In this document: positions 37,225 to 47,969 of the stretch, one piece after another
Position numbering within the stretch: position 1 is the stretch's first letter
How the letters are laid out: each line of letters opens with the position of its first letter
Source of the DNA: JAGVSR01 sp963750715
GTDB lineage: Bacteria > Pseudomonadota > Alphaproteobacteria > Rhizobiales > Hyphomicrobiaceae
Reading direction: 5' to 3'
Length of the DNA stretch: 64,000 nt
Assembly: GCA_963750715.1 (NCBI GenBank)
Contig: CAVVRP010000013.1
Location: 1-64,000 of the forward strand
Made by a program: the position numbers and the translations under genes
The notes under the pieces: generated by a model
Seen by the model: the letters and a program-made list of their open reading frames with translations, nothing else
Databases searched by the model: none
What the model was told of the DNA's origin: nothing

Positions 37225-38004
37225 ATGACTCATTCCGAATACCAGACAGCCGGCGACACGAGCACATCATTCGGTTTCCGCCAAGTCCGTGCGGAGGACC
37301 GGCAGGGACTCGTCAACAAGGTCTTCGCCGGGGTAGCCGAACGCTACGACCTGATGAACGATCTCATGTCGGGAGGCCTTCACCGGCTGTGGAAAGATGA
37401 CCTGATCGCCGCCATAAACCCGCCGCGCGCCGACCAATCCTTCCGGCTGCTCGATGTTGCCGGCGGCACGGGCGATGTGGCCCTGCGCTACACCCGGCGC
37501 GGGGGCCCGAATACGACCGCCGTCATCTGCGATATCAGCCGGGAGATGCTCGACGTGGGGCGGCGCAAGGTGCGCGAAGCGGGCCTCGATCACCGCATCG
37601 AACTCATCGAGGGAAATGCCGAGGCGTTGCCGTTCCCCGACAAGTCGTTCGACGCCTATACCATCTCGTTCGGCATCCGGAACGTGACCCATATCGATAC
37701 GGCGTTGACCGAGGCGCACCGCATGCTGAAAACGGGCGGGCACTTCCTGTGCCTGGAATTCTCCGAATGCCAGATGCCGATGCTCGACCGGCTGTACGAT
37801 TTCCACTCTTTCGAGGTCATCCCAAGATTGGGCAAGCTGACGGCGGGAGCGGCCGAGCCGTATCAGTACCTCGTCGAAAGCATCCGGAAGTTTCCAAAGC
37901 AGGACCGTTTCGCGGAGATGATCCGATCGGCTGGATTCGGCCAGGTCAGCTATCGCAATCTCTCCGGCGGCATCGCGGCGATCCATTCGGGATGGAAGAT
38001 TTGA
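37225..38004 (+). CDS. ubiE: bifunctional demethylmenaquinone/ubiquinone C-methyltransferase UbiE
   Basis: SAM-dependent C-methyltransferase of 259 residues in ubiquinone synthesis. It has the family signature VFAGVAERYDLMNDLMSGGLHRLWKDDL, motif I LLDVAGGTGDVALRY, and the UbiE pattern AYTISFGIRNVTHID. It ends in SGGIAAIHSGWKI, the standard C-terminus. ATG 37225 is chosen because the family starts there; an upstream extension is not conserved. The 3' end overlaps the next gene by 13 nt, so the two are translationally coupled. The usual partners ubiB and coaBC are not next to it here. Confidence 0.95.
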   Translation: MTHSEYQTAGDTSTSFGFRQVRAEDRQGLVNKVFAGVAERYDLMNDLMSGGLHRLWKDDLIAAINPPRADQSFRLLDVAGGTGDVALRYTRRGGPNTTAVICDISREMLDVGRRKVREAGLDHRIELIEGNAEALPFPDKSFDAYTISFGIRNVTHIDTALTEAHRMLKTGGHFLCLEFSECQMPMLDRLYDFHSFEVIPRLGKLTAGAAEPYQYLVESIRKFPKQDRFAEMIRSAGFGQVSYRNLSGGIAAIHSGWKI

Positions 38005-39245
38005 CCGTCGAAGCGAAGGACAAAGCCGCAGGCCCCTTCGCGCCGCCTCTGTCAGATGCCGCACCTCGCGATCTGTGCACCGATTGCGGCATCTCGCGCA
38101 CGGGCGATCACAAGCGCTGCGGCCACGCATGCCAGTTCATCCAGCCGAACTACTCGCGACTCGAAGCGCGCGTTCATGGACGCCAGCGCGATGCAACCAA
38201 GACCGACGAGATGTTTTTCGGCCCGTTCCGCCGCATGGCGCGCGCATCGCTCAACCCTCCGAGCCCGAACGCGCAGTGGACCGGCATCACGACGAGGCTC
38301 GGCGAAAGGCTGCTGGAATCGGGTGCCGTCGACGCCGTGCTGACCATAGCGCCCGATCCAACTGACTCATGGAAACCCATGCCGGTGATCGTCACGCGCG
38401 CGGCCGACATGGCTCAGTGCCGCGGCATGCGCATGGGCTACGCGCCCCTGCTCGCCCTACTGGAACCGGCGCGCGCGCAAGGCCACAAGCGCCTCGCCAT
38501 GATCGGCATCCCATGCCAGGTCTATGCCCTGCGTGCGCTGGAAGCCGAACTCGGATTGGAGCGGCTGTATGTGATCGGCACGCCCTGCTCCGACAATACG
38601 ACGACACAAAACTTCCATCGCTTCATCGAGCTTTTGTCGGAAGACCCGGCGACCATCACGTACCTGGAATTCCGCGTCGACTACCATGTCGAGCTGCGCT
38701 TCACGGATGGGCGCAAAAAGGAAATTCCGTTTCTGATGCTGCCGCTGTCCAAGCTGCCGCCGGATTTCTTTCCCCTCACCTGTCGCACGTGCGTCGACTA
38801 TACGAACGTGCTGGCCGACGTCACGGTCGGATACATGGGCGGTCAGGGCTGGCAATGGCTTCTCGTGCGCAACGAGCGCGGCGAAGAACTCCTGTCCTTG
38901 CTCGATGGCGAGGTCCGTCTGGAATCGCCGGGTGAGGCCGGCAACCGGCGCGGGCCGGTCAAGGGCTTCATGCAGAACGTCGAACGCGCGGCGGGCGGAC
39001 TGCCGCTGCGCGCCATGCCCGACTGGCTGCGGCCGATCGTCGGCTGGCTGATGCCCCGAATCGGACCGCGCGGATTGGAGTTTGCCCGTGCCCGCGTCGA
39101 GATGAAGGCGATCGAGACGGTGCTTCACCTGCGCCGGGAGCGCCCGCGCCGAGTGCGTCATATGATCCCGGCGCATGTCTGGCGTCTGGTCGAACCCTAT
39201 GGACTGAAGCCCAGCCCCGACGAACTGCCCCGGCAAGACCAGTAG
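37992..39245 (+). CDS. FrhB-like iron-sulfur flavoprotein (coenzyme F420 hydrogenase/dehydrogenase beta subunit family)
   Basis: A 417-residue protein of the FrhB family. Residues ~24-45 have an N-terminal cysteine cluster, CTDCGISRTGDHKRCGHAC, likely an Fe-S site. Further conserved parts are MIGIPCQVYALRALE, YVIGTPCSDNTTTQNF and TCRTCVDYTNVLADVTVGYMGG. Relatives include divinyl chlorophyllide 8-vinyl reductase BciB and hydroxymethyl-chlorophyll reductase, which are ferredoxin-dependent flavoproteins. No bacteriochlorophyll or F420 genes are in the window. The 13-nt overlap with ubiE hints at linked expression, perhaps with quinone or another reduced cyclic substrate; this is inference. Confidence 0.8.
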   Translation: MEDLTVEAKDKAAGPFAPPLSDAAPRDLCTDCGISRTGDHKRCGHACQFIQPNYSRLEARVHGRQRDATKTDEMFFGPFRRMARASLNPPSPNAQWTGITTRLGERLLESGAVDAVLTIAPDPTDSWKPMPVIVTRAADMAQCRGMRMGYAPLLALLEPARAQGHKRLAMIGIPCQVYALRALEAELGLERLYVIGTPCSDNTTTQNFHRFIELLSEDPATITYLEFRVDYHVELRFTDGRKKEIPFLMLPLSKLPPDFFPLTCRTCVDYTNVLADVTVGYMGGQGWQWLLVRNERGEELLSLLDGEVRLESPGEAGNRRGPVKGFMQNVERAAGGLPLRAMPDWLRPIVGWLMPRIGPRGLEFARARVEMKAIETVLHLRRERPRRVRHMIPAHVWRLVEPYGLKPSPDELPRQDQ

Positions 39246-39251
39246 AATTGT

Positions 39252-40718
39252 TCAGGAATTGTCGCGGAGCGCAGCAAGCAGCTCGGGCGTCGGATAGCTG
39301 TCCTGAGGCAGGCCGAGCTTCTTCTGAACCACCTTGACGGCATCGCGCGTCTTCTTACCGATGCGGCCGTCGACTTCTCCGACATCGAAGCCCCGCTGCG
39401 CCAGCAACCGTTGCAGCTCCTTGGCGTCGTTGGCGCTGAGGACTGGGATGTCCGCGCTGCCCTTGCTCATCGGCGGCGCCCCCGCGATGCGGGTCGCGAG
39501 GTAAGCTGCGGTAATGGCGTAGTTCAGCGACTGGTTCCACTGCAGATAGACGTCGAAGTTCTGGTAGGCCAGGAACGCGGGACCCTTGCGGCCCATGGGC
39601 AAAACCAGCGCGGTCGGCAGCGCATCGCTTTCGAGCGCGGAGCCATCGGGCCGCGTCACCCCCCATTCGGCCCACTGCTTTCGTGGCAGGCGGATGTCGA
39701 GATCGGCCTGATCCCACGGCAAGGACTTCGTCACGCGCACCTCTTCGAGCCATGGTTCGCCGCGCCGCCAGCCCAGGTGCATCATGTAGTTCGCGGTCGA
39801 GCCGATGATGTCTGTGGAGTTGCGAAACAGATCGGGGTGGCCATTTCCGTCATAGTCGATGGCGTGCTCCAGATAGCGCGTCGGCAGGAATTGCGTTTGA
39901 CCGAGTTCGCCGGCCCACGAGCCGATCATCTCATTGGCCGTCATGTCGCCGCGCTGGATGATCTGCAAGGCTGCCATCAGCTCGGCCCGGAACATCTCAC
40001 CACGCCGGCAGTCATAACCGAGCGTCGCCAGCGAACGGATAATCGGCAGATTGCCCATGCCCGCGCCGAAGTCGCTCTCAAGCGCCCAGAATCCCGTGAT
40101 GACCGGGGCTTGAACACCGAATTCCTTATCGACGCGCGCGAACGCGGCGGCATTGGCCTTGATCTGTTTGCGACCGTTCTGAACGCGACCCGGGGTTGCC
40201 AGCTTGTTGGAGAAGTCGAGGAAGCTGATCGAGAAGATTCCCTGCTTGCGATCTCGGGCGATAATGCCTTGATCGAGCGTGACGCTGCCGAGCGCGGACT
40301 GGATCGTGGACGGCTTGATGCCCTGGCTTGCGGCTTCCTTCTTGAAAGCAGCGAGCCAGCCCGCAAAGTCGCCGCTGTTCCGGCAGTTGGCTGGTTTGGG
40401 CGGGGGCGGCATTCCGGAGGTTGACGAGCGGGCCTTGATGGCTGGAGAGGGCCCGGTCGCGGCGGAAAGCTGATCGATGGGGAGAAGCGCCGGCGCTGGC
40501 GTCTTGGGCAGCTTGGGCGGGGTCAATGCGGGCCCGACGCCATCGACGCCGACGGCCGGAGCCTTCGCTTGGGGCCGTGCCGGCGCGACCGGCTTGGGCT
40601 CCTGCGCCTGCTCGTCCGTCGGGCCGAACATGATGTCTTGCGCCGCAACGGGCGCGGACGTGATCATGAACGCCGTGGCGACGATAAATGTGCCACGACG
40701 AATCCAATTACCGGCCAT
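39252..40718 (-). CDS. lytic murein transglycosylase (MltB-like) with peptidoglycan-binding domain
   Basis: A 488-residue periplasmic enzyme that cuts the glycan strand of peptidoglycan to 1,6-anhydro ends. It has a signal peptide (GTFIVATAFMITSAPVAAQ), then a Pro/Ala-rich linker of ~85 residues. The SLT_2/MltB catalytic domain follows, with the catalytic glutamate in FWALESDFGAGMGN and the motifs GSWAGELGQTQFLPTRYL and ANYMMHLGWRRGEPW. A C-terminal PG_binding_1 domain (ELQRLLAQRGFDVGEVDGRIGKKTRDAV) completes it. It is convergent with the FrhB-like gene, with only 6 nt between stops. Confidence 0.93.
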   Translation of the reverse strand: MAGNWIRRGTFIVATAFMITSAPVAAQDIMFGPTDEQAQEPKPVAPARPQAKAPAVGVDGVGPALTPPKLPKTPAPALLPIDQLSAATGPSPAIKARSSTSGMPPPPKPANCRNSGDFAGWLAAFKKEAASQGIKPSTIQSALGSVTLDQGIIARDRKQGIFSISFLDFSNKLATPGRVQNGRKQIKANAAAFARVDKEFGVQAPVITGFWALESDFGAGMGNLPIIRSLATLGYDCRRGEMFRAELMAALQIIQRGDMTANEMIGSWAGELGQTQFLPTRYLEHAIDYDGNGHPDLFRNSTDIIGSTANYMMHLGWRRGEPWLEEVRVTKSLPWDQADLDIRLPRKQWAEWGVTRPDGSALESDALPTALVLPMGRKGPAFLAYQNFDVYLQWNQSLNYAITAAYLATRIAGAPPMSKGSADIPVLSANDAKELQRLLAQRGFDVGEVDGRIGKKTRDAVKVVQKKLGLPQDSYPTPELLAALRDNS

Positions 40719-40823
40719 GGCCCTGCGCCCCTCGATATCTCCCCGACCCGCACAACAAAATCAGTCATGCCGACACTTGTGGCAAGTTCAAGACTGATCC
40801 GCCGAATTCCAGCCCGCAGACGA

Positions 40824-41781
40824 TCAGGCGCTGCCTATCCTGATGCCGACCGCGAACACGACGAGACCTCCAGCGACGACCTCGAAGGCCGCGCGCCAGA
40901 AGTGGGTGTCCATATAGCGGGCCCGGACCCATGCGAACAGCCAAAGCTCGATGAGGACCACCACTATCGCGATGCCCGTCGCCGTCCAGAAATCCGGAAT
41001 GAGATACGGCAGGGTTGGCCCAACCCGCCGAACATGGTCATCAATGCGGTGATGAAGCCTTTCTTCCAGGGGTGTCCGCGCCCCGAGATCATGCCGTCGT
41101 CAGCCATCGCCGCGGCAACTCCCATTGAGATGCCCGCGCCGACCGAAGCCGCCATGCCGACAAGAAATGTCTGCCACGGCTTGTGCGTGGCGAACGCGGC
41201 CGCGAAGATCGGCGCCAGGGTCGAGACCGAGCCGTCGATCAGTCCCGTAAGTCCCGGCTGGACGTACTGGAGCACGAACGCACGGCGCTCGGCGTGAGCT
41301 TCCTGTTGTACGACGTCGACCGTCAACTCGCTCTCGCTCAGATGCTGGACAATGCTGACATGCTTTTCCTCGATCGCGGCGAGATCACCGAGCAACTTGC
41401 GGATGGACGCATCGGCGGCGCGCTCCGTTGCAGAGCGGTAAAATTGACGGGTTTCCCGTTCAATCGCCTCGGCTTGAGCACGGACTTTCTCCAGGCCGAG
41501 CGGTCGCACCATCCAGATCGGCTCGTGACGAACGAACCCGCGCACGTCCTGCCGCCGGATGAGCGAAATATGCTCGCCGAACTTCTGCCGGTAGAGGTCG
41601 ATCAGCCAGCGCCGGTTGCTCGTTTTCCTCCTCGGCCATTTTCGGTGAAGACCTTGGCGGACGCCGAATAGCTTTCGGCAAGGCCGTGTGCCTACTCGGC
41701 GTAAATCCGGCCGTGCTCCTCCTCGATCGCAATGGCCAGGGCGAGGATCTCGGGCTCCTGCAGGTCGGCGAAACTGCGCAA
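40824..41781 (-). pseudogene. mbfA: membrane-bound ferritin MbfA (erythrin-VIT1 fusion), broken
   Basis: Rubrerythrin-like di-iron domain joined to a VIT1-like membrane exporter; intact MbfA moves iron out of the cell. From TTG 41781 (GGAGG upstream) it reads RSFADLQEPEILALAIAIEEEHGRIYAE, then an in-frame TAG (41692-41694), AHGLAESYSASAKVFTE, a frameshift, MAEEENEQ, another frameshift, and RRWLIDLYRQKFGEH. The VIT1 domain follows (FVLQYVQPGLTGLIDGSVSTLAPIF). A last shift near 41010 moves the end into another frame (TLPYLIPDFWTATGIAIVVVLIELW), with a stop at 40824. All di-iron and membrane parts are present, so errors in the consensus are possible. An Irr box lies ~35 nt upstream. Confidence 0.8.
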
Positions 41782-41816
41782 TTCGTCTGCCTCCGGCTGA
41801 AATCAACCGAAATTAA

Positions 41817-41831
41817 TTAGAACCATTCTAA
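41817..41831. promoter_or_regulatory. Irr iron-control element (ICE) upstream of mbfA
   Basis: TTAGAA-CCA-TTCTAA is a perfect inverted repeat matching the ICE/Irr motif known from Bradyrhizobium and other Rhizobiales. It lies 36 nt upstream of the mbfA start. Irr represses iron export and storage genes such as mbfA and bfr when iron is low, so position and target agree. Confidence 0.8.
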
Positions 41832-41842
41832 AAAATGGGCAA

Positions 41843-41866
41843 GCCCGCGATCAAGCGGGCGTTTTT
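41843..41866. terminator. terminator hairpin overlapping the SulP stop codon
   Basis: Stem GCCCGC (41843-41848) and GCGGGC (41855-41860). It is followed by GTTTTTT on the plus strand and, a few nt away, by TTTTTT on the minus strand. The TGA stop of the SulP gene (41851-41853) lies inside the loop, so terminating ribosomes would cover the hairpin. It separates the SulP gene from the mbfA promoter. Confidence 0.55.
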
Positions 41867-43450
41867 TCAGTGGCAGTCACGTCCCCCTCATTGTCTGCCG
41901 CTGCAGTGGCACCAGCCGGCCGATTGCCGCCGCGAGCCTTGTACCGTTCCGTCAGTTCCTCCCACTCGATCTCAAGCGAACCACCCATCGATTTGCGCTG
42001 TTTGTCCCAGTTGGTCAGCAGGTCGATGCAGGCGTGGTCGATGTAGTCGAGGTCGTGAATGTGGACTTTGACGTTGGCGTCGGGCCGCAAACGCTCCAGT
42101 TCATCCGCCAGCATCGGCAAGCGGATCAGCGTTGCGGAGCCCTTGAGATAGAGGTCCATACGGTTTTCGTTCGGCGTTTCCTCTTTGCGGATCTCCAGAT
42201 GGGAGAAGGCATAGAGCAGCTTGGCGAGCGACAGGAACAGTCCCAATAGCACGCCCTTCAAAAGATCGGTCAGAACGATGGTGGCGATCGTGACGGCGTA
42301 GATCGCCACTTCGCCCTTGCCGAACTTGAGCAGGGTCGGCACGATCTTCGGATAGGCCAGCTTGTAGCCCGTGTAGACGAGAACGGCGGCCAAAGCCGAC
42401 AACGGAATATAGCTCAGTGTCCACGGCAGCAGGCTTGCGAACAGCAGCAACCAAACTCCGTGAAAAATCGTCGAAGCGCGTGTCTTGGCTCCCGCCTCGA
42501 CGTTGGCGCCTGAACGCACAATGACGCCCGTCATCGGCAGAACGCCAAGTACACCGCAAAGGGCATTGCCAATGCCCTGCGCCGTCAGTTCGCGATCGTA
42601 CTTGGTGCGCGGTCCTGCATGCATCTGATCCACGGCGGTGGCGCACAGCAGTGTTTCGGCACTCGCGATGAAGGCGATGGCGAGCGCCCCGATTATCATG
42701 TGGGGATCGCCAAAAAAGCGCATGATGCTGTCCGGCGTCGGATAGATCACCGTCGACCAGATGTTGTCGGGCACATGGACATGCTTGATTTCGTCGAGCT
42801 TGAAGAAGGCGGCCGCCGCCATGGCTACAAGAACACCGACGAGCGGCGCCGGCACGATGCGCCAGCTCTTAGGCGTCAATCCGCTCCACGCGAAAATCGT
42901 CGCGATGGTCAGAACGCCGATCTTGCCAGCCGTCAGATGAAAGTCATCCGCGGCAATGGCATTTGCGATCGCGGCCGGAATACCGAGTAGGTTCTGAATG
43001 CCGGTGCCGATCGGCTTTCCGTCCAGCATGACGTGGAACTGAGCCGCGAAGATCAGGATTCCGATGCCGGCCAGCATGCCGTGAATAACCGCGGGCGAGA
43101 CCGCACGGAACCATTGGCCAAGCTTGAACGTGCCGGCAGCGATCTGAATGAGGCCGGCGAACAGGGCGAACACGCCGATCATCTCGACGCCGTATTGCTG
43201 CACGAGTTGCAGCACCAGGACAGCAAGGCCGGCCGCCGGGCCGCTGACCTGCAACGGTGAGCCGGCAATGAAACCGACCACGAGTCCGCCGATGATGCCG
43301 GTGATAATGCCCGCTGTCGGTGGCAAACCGGACGCGATCGAGATGCCCATGCACAATGGCAGTGCCACCAAGAACACGACGACGGACGCCAGAAGATCGG
43401 CGCCAAGCGTCTGAAATCCGGCTCGTCGGTGGTGATGGCGCGACAGTCAT
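41851..43450 (-). CDS. SulP family inorganic anion transporter (frameshift near the N-terminus)
   Basis: Membrane transporter of ~530 residues for sulfate, bicarbonate or similar anions. It has 10-14 helices, starting with VVVFLVALPLCMGISIASGLPPTAGI, the SulP signature SPLQVSGPAAGLAV, and RSGANVEAGAKTRASTIFHG. A C-terminal cytoplasmic STAS domain (ATLIRLPMLADELERLRPDANVKVHIHDLDYIDHACIDLL) is present. The likely start, ATG 43450 (MTVAPSPPTS), is one frame off the rest; the true frame upstream of 43377 reads GFQTLGADLLASVVVFLVALP. One indel lies near 43420-43440. The STAS pattern resembles SulP proteins often paired with carbonic anhydrase; none is adjacent. Confidence 0.88.
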
Positions 43451-43612
43451 GTCGTGAGGTCCCCCGTCCCCGTTTTTACATTGCAGGGCCAGGCGTAACT
43501 GCCGCTGCAGCCGCCGGCTTGCAGGCGAAGGGCGCAACCGTAGACGCACACTCCGCCGCCCGCAACGCGTTCGCGGCGCTGCAGGCCTGCGATTGGTGAC
43601 GAAGGTCAGAAA

Positions 43613-44227
43613 CTAGCGCGACGAGCCGGAACGTCCGCCGCCACCACCGGACTGACCCATCATGCCGGCCTGGGCTTCCATCATAGACGTTACCGCCTGC
43701 TGCCAGTTCTTCTGCCACATGTCGGCAGCCTGCATCCAGAACTGCAGGGGAGCCATGGACATGCCGCTGAGATTGCCCATGTCCATCATCTTGGTGAAGT
43801 CGGGCATTCCGGGCATCGCCCCCATCCCGGGCATGCCTGGGAAGCCGCCGGCCTTGCCCATGTTCTGCATCTGCTCGGTGAACTGCTTCATCTGATCGGC
43901 GAAGACATTGGGAACGCCGACATCAGGAGCCTTAACCTGTTGTTCCCATACGCTCATTACCTGATCGATCATCTGCGCCTGGATCTTGCTTGCTTGCTGC
44001 AGCTGCGACCGCGTCATGTCGACGAACTCGCCCGGCCAGCCCATGGCTTTCGCCGCCGCGCCCATCTTGTCGAACACGCGCAAGCTATTGCGCTCGCCGA
44101 TGGTGGTCAGCTCGTCGCGCCATTGCGACATGGCATCGGAGGCGGCAGTGAATGCGCGGCGAGCCTCCTCGTTCATGGCGGGGTTCAAATCACTGAACGG
44201 AGATTTTTGACGGCCACTGCTGGACAT
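43613..44227 (-). CDS. phasin-like protein
   Basis: A 204-residue mostly helical soluble protein. Residues 20-110 are amphipathic helices with the phasin-like pattern NEEARRAFTAASDAMSQWRDEL and AAAKAMGWPGEFVDMTRSQLQQASKIQAQMIDQV. A Met/Gly/Pro-rich segment follows (GGFPGMPGMGAMPGMPDFTKM), then a helix and a Gly/Ser-rich tail. Phasins coat PHB granules. The phaR-phaA-phaB genes 10 kb away make such a role plausible, but no firm family match is claimed. GAGGAG precedes the ATG. It is divergent from lepA. Confidence 0.55.
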   Translation of the reverse strand: MSSSGRQKSPFSDLNPAMNEEARRAFTAASDAMSQWRDELTTIGERNSLRVFDKMGAAAKAMGWPGEFVDMTRSQLQQASKIQAQMIDQVMSVWEQQVKAPDVGVPNVFADQMKQFTEQMQNMGKAGGFPGMPGMGAMPGMPDFTKMMDMGNLSGMSMAPLQFWMQAADMWQKNWQQAVTSMMEAQAGMMGQSGGGGGRSGSSR

Positions 44228-44404
44228 GGCGGAACTCCTCTACGGCGTTTCTGTATCGAACCGTACCTTTGCATATGCTCAATCCATTGGCCAGCCGTGG
44301 CCGTTAACCCCCGAGTCCAAAGCGGTATGACGCCGCACCGGCAGTTTGACGGGTTGGCGAAACGCCCCTTTTGCGGGTCCCGACCCAGTGCTACACGAGC
44401 GCGC

Positions 44405-46211
<1,807 letters not shown>

Positions 46212-46445
46212 GGTGCTAAAGCTCCTCTCCATCGGAACGGCTGGAAATGTAACATTGCCTGACAGTTTCAGCTCGATGGCATCACGGGACACGAACCCCT
46301 GGTTGGGGTAGACCGGCTCCGCCAAGAGCGTCGAGAAGCCTTCCAAGCTCGTGAAGCCGCGCGACTGTGCATCTCTCATGCACCTCTCACGGGTGTGTCG
46401 CGAAGTGGCGGATGTGCGCTCGATCGGGCGGGTGCTCGCGGCTAG

Positions 46446-46460
46446 CAGGCTGTTGAACTT
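46446..46460 (+). repeat. left terminal inverted repeat of the IS
   Basis: CAGGCTGTTGAACTT, matching the right end 47711-47725 without mismatch. The adjacent CTAG is the target duplication. Confidence 0.9.
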
Positions 46461-46524
46461 CGCGCCTGCTGACAGCCCCAGGCGAATATGATTCCGTCTG
46501 CCCATCCAGGGATGGGGGCGGCAC

Positions 46525-47604
46525 ATGCGCGGATCGGATCGGACGTCGGGTTCTCTGTTTTCCTACGTCGATATCGAGGAGCGTGTGCCAGCCAAGCACC
46601 CGCTGCGCACGATCCGCGCCATCGTCAACGAGGTGTTCGCCTCCCTCGATGCCGAGTTCGAGCGTCTCTACGAGGGCACCGGCCGCCAGTCGATCGCACC
46701 GGAGCGCTTGCTGCGCGCTTCGCTGCTGCAGGCCTTCTACTCGGTACGTTCCGAGCGTCAGCTCATGGAGCAGATCGACTACAACTTGCTGTTCCGCTGG
46801 TTCGTCGGGATCGGAATCGACGATGCCGTCTGGGACCACTCGACGTTCTCCAAGAACCGCGACCGGCTGCTCGACGCCGATGTCGCCGCGAAGTTCCTGG
46901 AAGCCGTGCTGCGCCACCCCAAGGTCAAGCGGTTTCTCTCCGACGAGCACTTCTCGGTCGATGGCACGCTGGTGGAAGCCTGGGCCTCGCTCAAGAGCTT
47001 TCGCGCCAAGGACGGCTCGGACGAGCCGCCGTCTGCGGGCCGCAACGGCGAGCGCGACTTCCACGGCGAAAAGCGCACCAATGACACGCACGCCTCGATG
47101 ACCGATCCGGACGCCAAGCTCTACCGCAAGAGCAGCAACACGGCGGCCAAGCTCTGCTTCATCGGCCACGCGCTAGCCGAAAACCGGCACGGCCTGATCG
47201 TGAAAGCCGATGCCACAACGGCGTCCAGCAAGGCCGAGCGCGAGACGGCGCTGTCCATGATCGAGCGCCATTCGCCGGGTTCGGAACGGCGCCTGACGTT
47301 CGGCGCCGACAAGGGCTACGACACGCACGGCTTCGTCGGCGAGTTGAGACGCATGTGCGTGACGCCGCACGTTGCAGCGAAGATGAAGCACTCGGCGATC
47401 GATGGCCGCACGACCCGGCACGCGACCTACGCGGTGAGCCAGAAGAAGCGCAAGCTGATCGAGGAGGCGTTCGGCTGGGCGAAGACGATCGCGGGGCTGG
47501 CCAAGGTGAAAGTGCGCGGGCTGTCGCGCGTGCGCTTCCAGTTCACCTTCGCGATGGCCGCCTACAACCTGATCCGGATGCCGAGGTTGCTGGCCGAGGC
47601 CTGA
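46525..47604 (+). CDS. IS5-family transposase
   Basis: DDE transposase of 359 residues, full length. The N-terminal part has PAKHPLRTIRAIVNEV and the YNLLFRWFVGIGIDDAVWDHSTFSKNRDRLL region of IS5 enzymes. The catalytic acids are in HFSVDGTLVEAWAS (first D), FGADKGYDT (second D) and KLIEEAFGWAKTIAGLAKVK (E, the Y-(2)-R-(3)-E-(6)-K-like block). There is no frameshift, unlike its neighbours. It begins 79 nt inside the left end. Confidence 0.95.
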   Translation: MRGSDRTSGSLFSYVDIEERVPAKHPLRTIRAIVNEVFASLDAEFERLYEGTGRQSIAPERLLRASLLQAFYSVRSERQLMEQIDYNLLFRWFVGIGIDDAVWDHSTFSKNRDRLLDADVAAKFLEAVLRHPKVKRFLSDEHFSVDGTLVEAWASLKSFRAKDGSDEPPSAGRNGERDFHGEKRTNDTHASMTDPDAKLYRKSSNTAAKLCFIGHALAENRHGLIVKADATTASSKAERETALSMIERHSPGSERRLTFGADKGYDTHGFVGELRRMCVTPHVAAKMKHSAIDGRTTRHATYAVSQKKRKLIEEAFGWAKTIAGLAKVKVRGLSRVRFQFTFAMAAYNLIRMPRLLAEA

Positions 47605-47710
47605 GGCAGGGCCCGTGAGCAGGCACCACCACCTCGGCCCGCCCTATCGAGCGAGCACAAAAAGCCCCTCAGCTGACTCCCTCCGAAGGCAACGATGCTA
47701 TCTAGTCCTC

Positions 47711-47725
47711 AAGTTCAACAGCCTG
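47711..47725 (-). repeat. right terminal inverted repeat of the IS
   Basis: Reverse complement of the left end (15 of 15 match), followed by CTAG at 47726-47729. Confidence 0.9.
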
Positions 47726-47969
47726 CTAGTGGCGGCTCAGGCGTCCAATCGCCGGCGCCGATACGAAGGCCATCTGCCGTCTCAGCCAAGAAGTAGGTCT
47801 TCGATCCCAGCAGCTCTGACCTAGCCTTCGTGATGAGCGGCAACGCGCGTACGGCTGCTTCATTCACCTTCTCGATCAGTCGCGAGTAGCTTTCACGAAG
47901 CAGGGCGCTGACGGTCGCCTCGTCCGTGGATTTGGCAGCGCGAATGGCAAATGAAATCTGATTAGGCAT

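Larger units (their letters stand above)
46446..47725 (+). mobile_element. IS5-family insertion sequence (1280 bp)
   Basis: A complete insertion sequence bounded by 15-bp perfect terminal inverted repeats, CAGGCTGTTGAACTT (46446-46460) and its complement (47711-47725). It is flanked on both sides by CTAG (46442-46445 and 47726-47729), the YTAR-type 4-bp target duplication of the IS5 group. It encodes one intact transposase and lies inside a GNAT gene. Intact ends and an open reading frame suggest a recent insertion. Confidence 0.9.
46216..47969 (-). pseudogene. GNAT acetyltransferase gene split by the IS element
   Basis: Two halves of one acetyltransferase flank the insertion sequence. The N-terminal half (47969 to 47726) reads MPNQISFAIRAAKSTDEATVSALLRESY through FLAETADGLRIGAGDWTPEPPLA. 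The C-terminal half (46445 to 46216) contains HIRHFATHP in one frame, then CMRDAQSRGFTSLEGFSTLLAEPVYPNQGF and ELKLSGNVTFPAVPMER in the next. Joined, they give the normal GNAT order: N-terminal domain, substrate strand G-W-T-P-E, the acetyl-CoA region and the C-terminal F-P-A-V-x-M-E. A frameshift in the acetyl-CoA loop adds to the damage. The gene is inactive in this genome; its substrate is unknown. Confidence 0.75.

Noticed and set aside
37992..39245. Evidence for F420-dependent metabolism
   Set aside because: The FrhB family is broader than F420 enzymes; no F420 synthesis or other F420 gene is present in the window.
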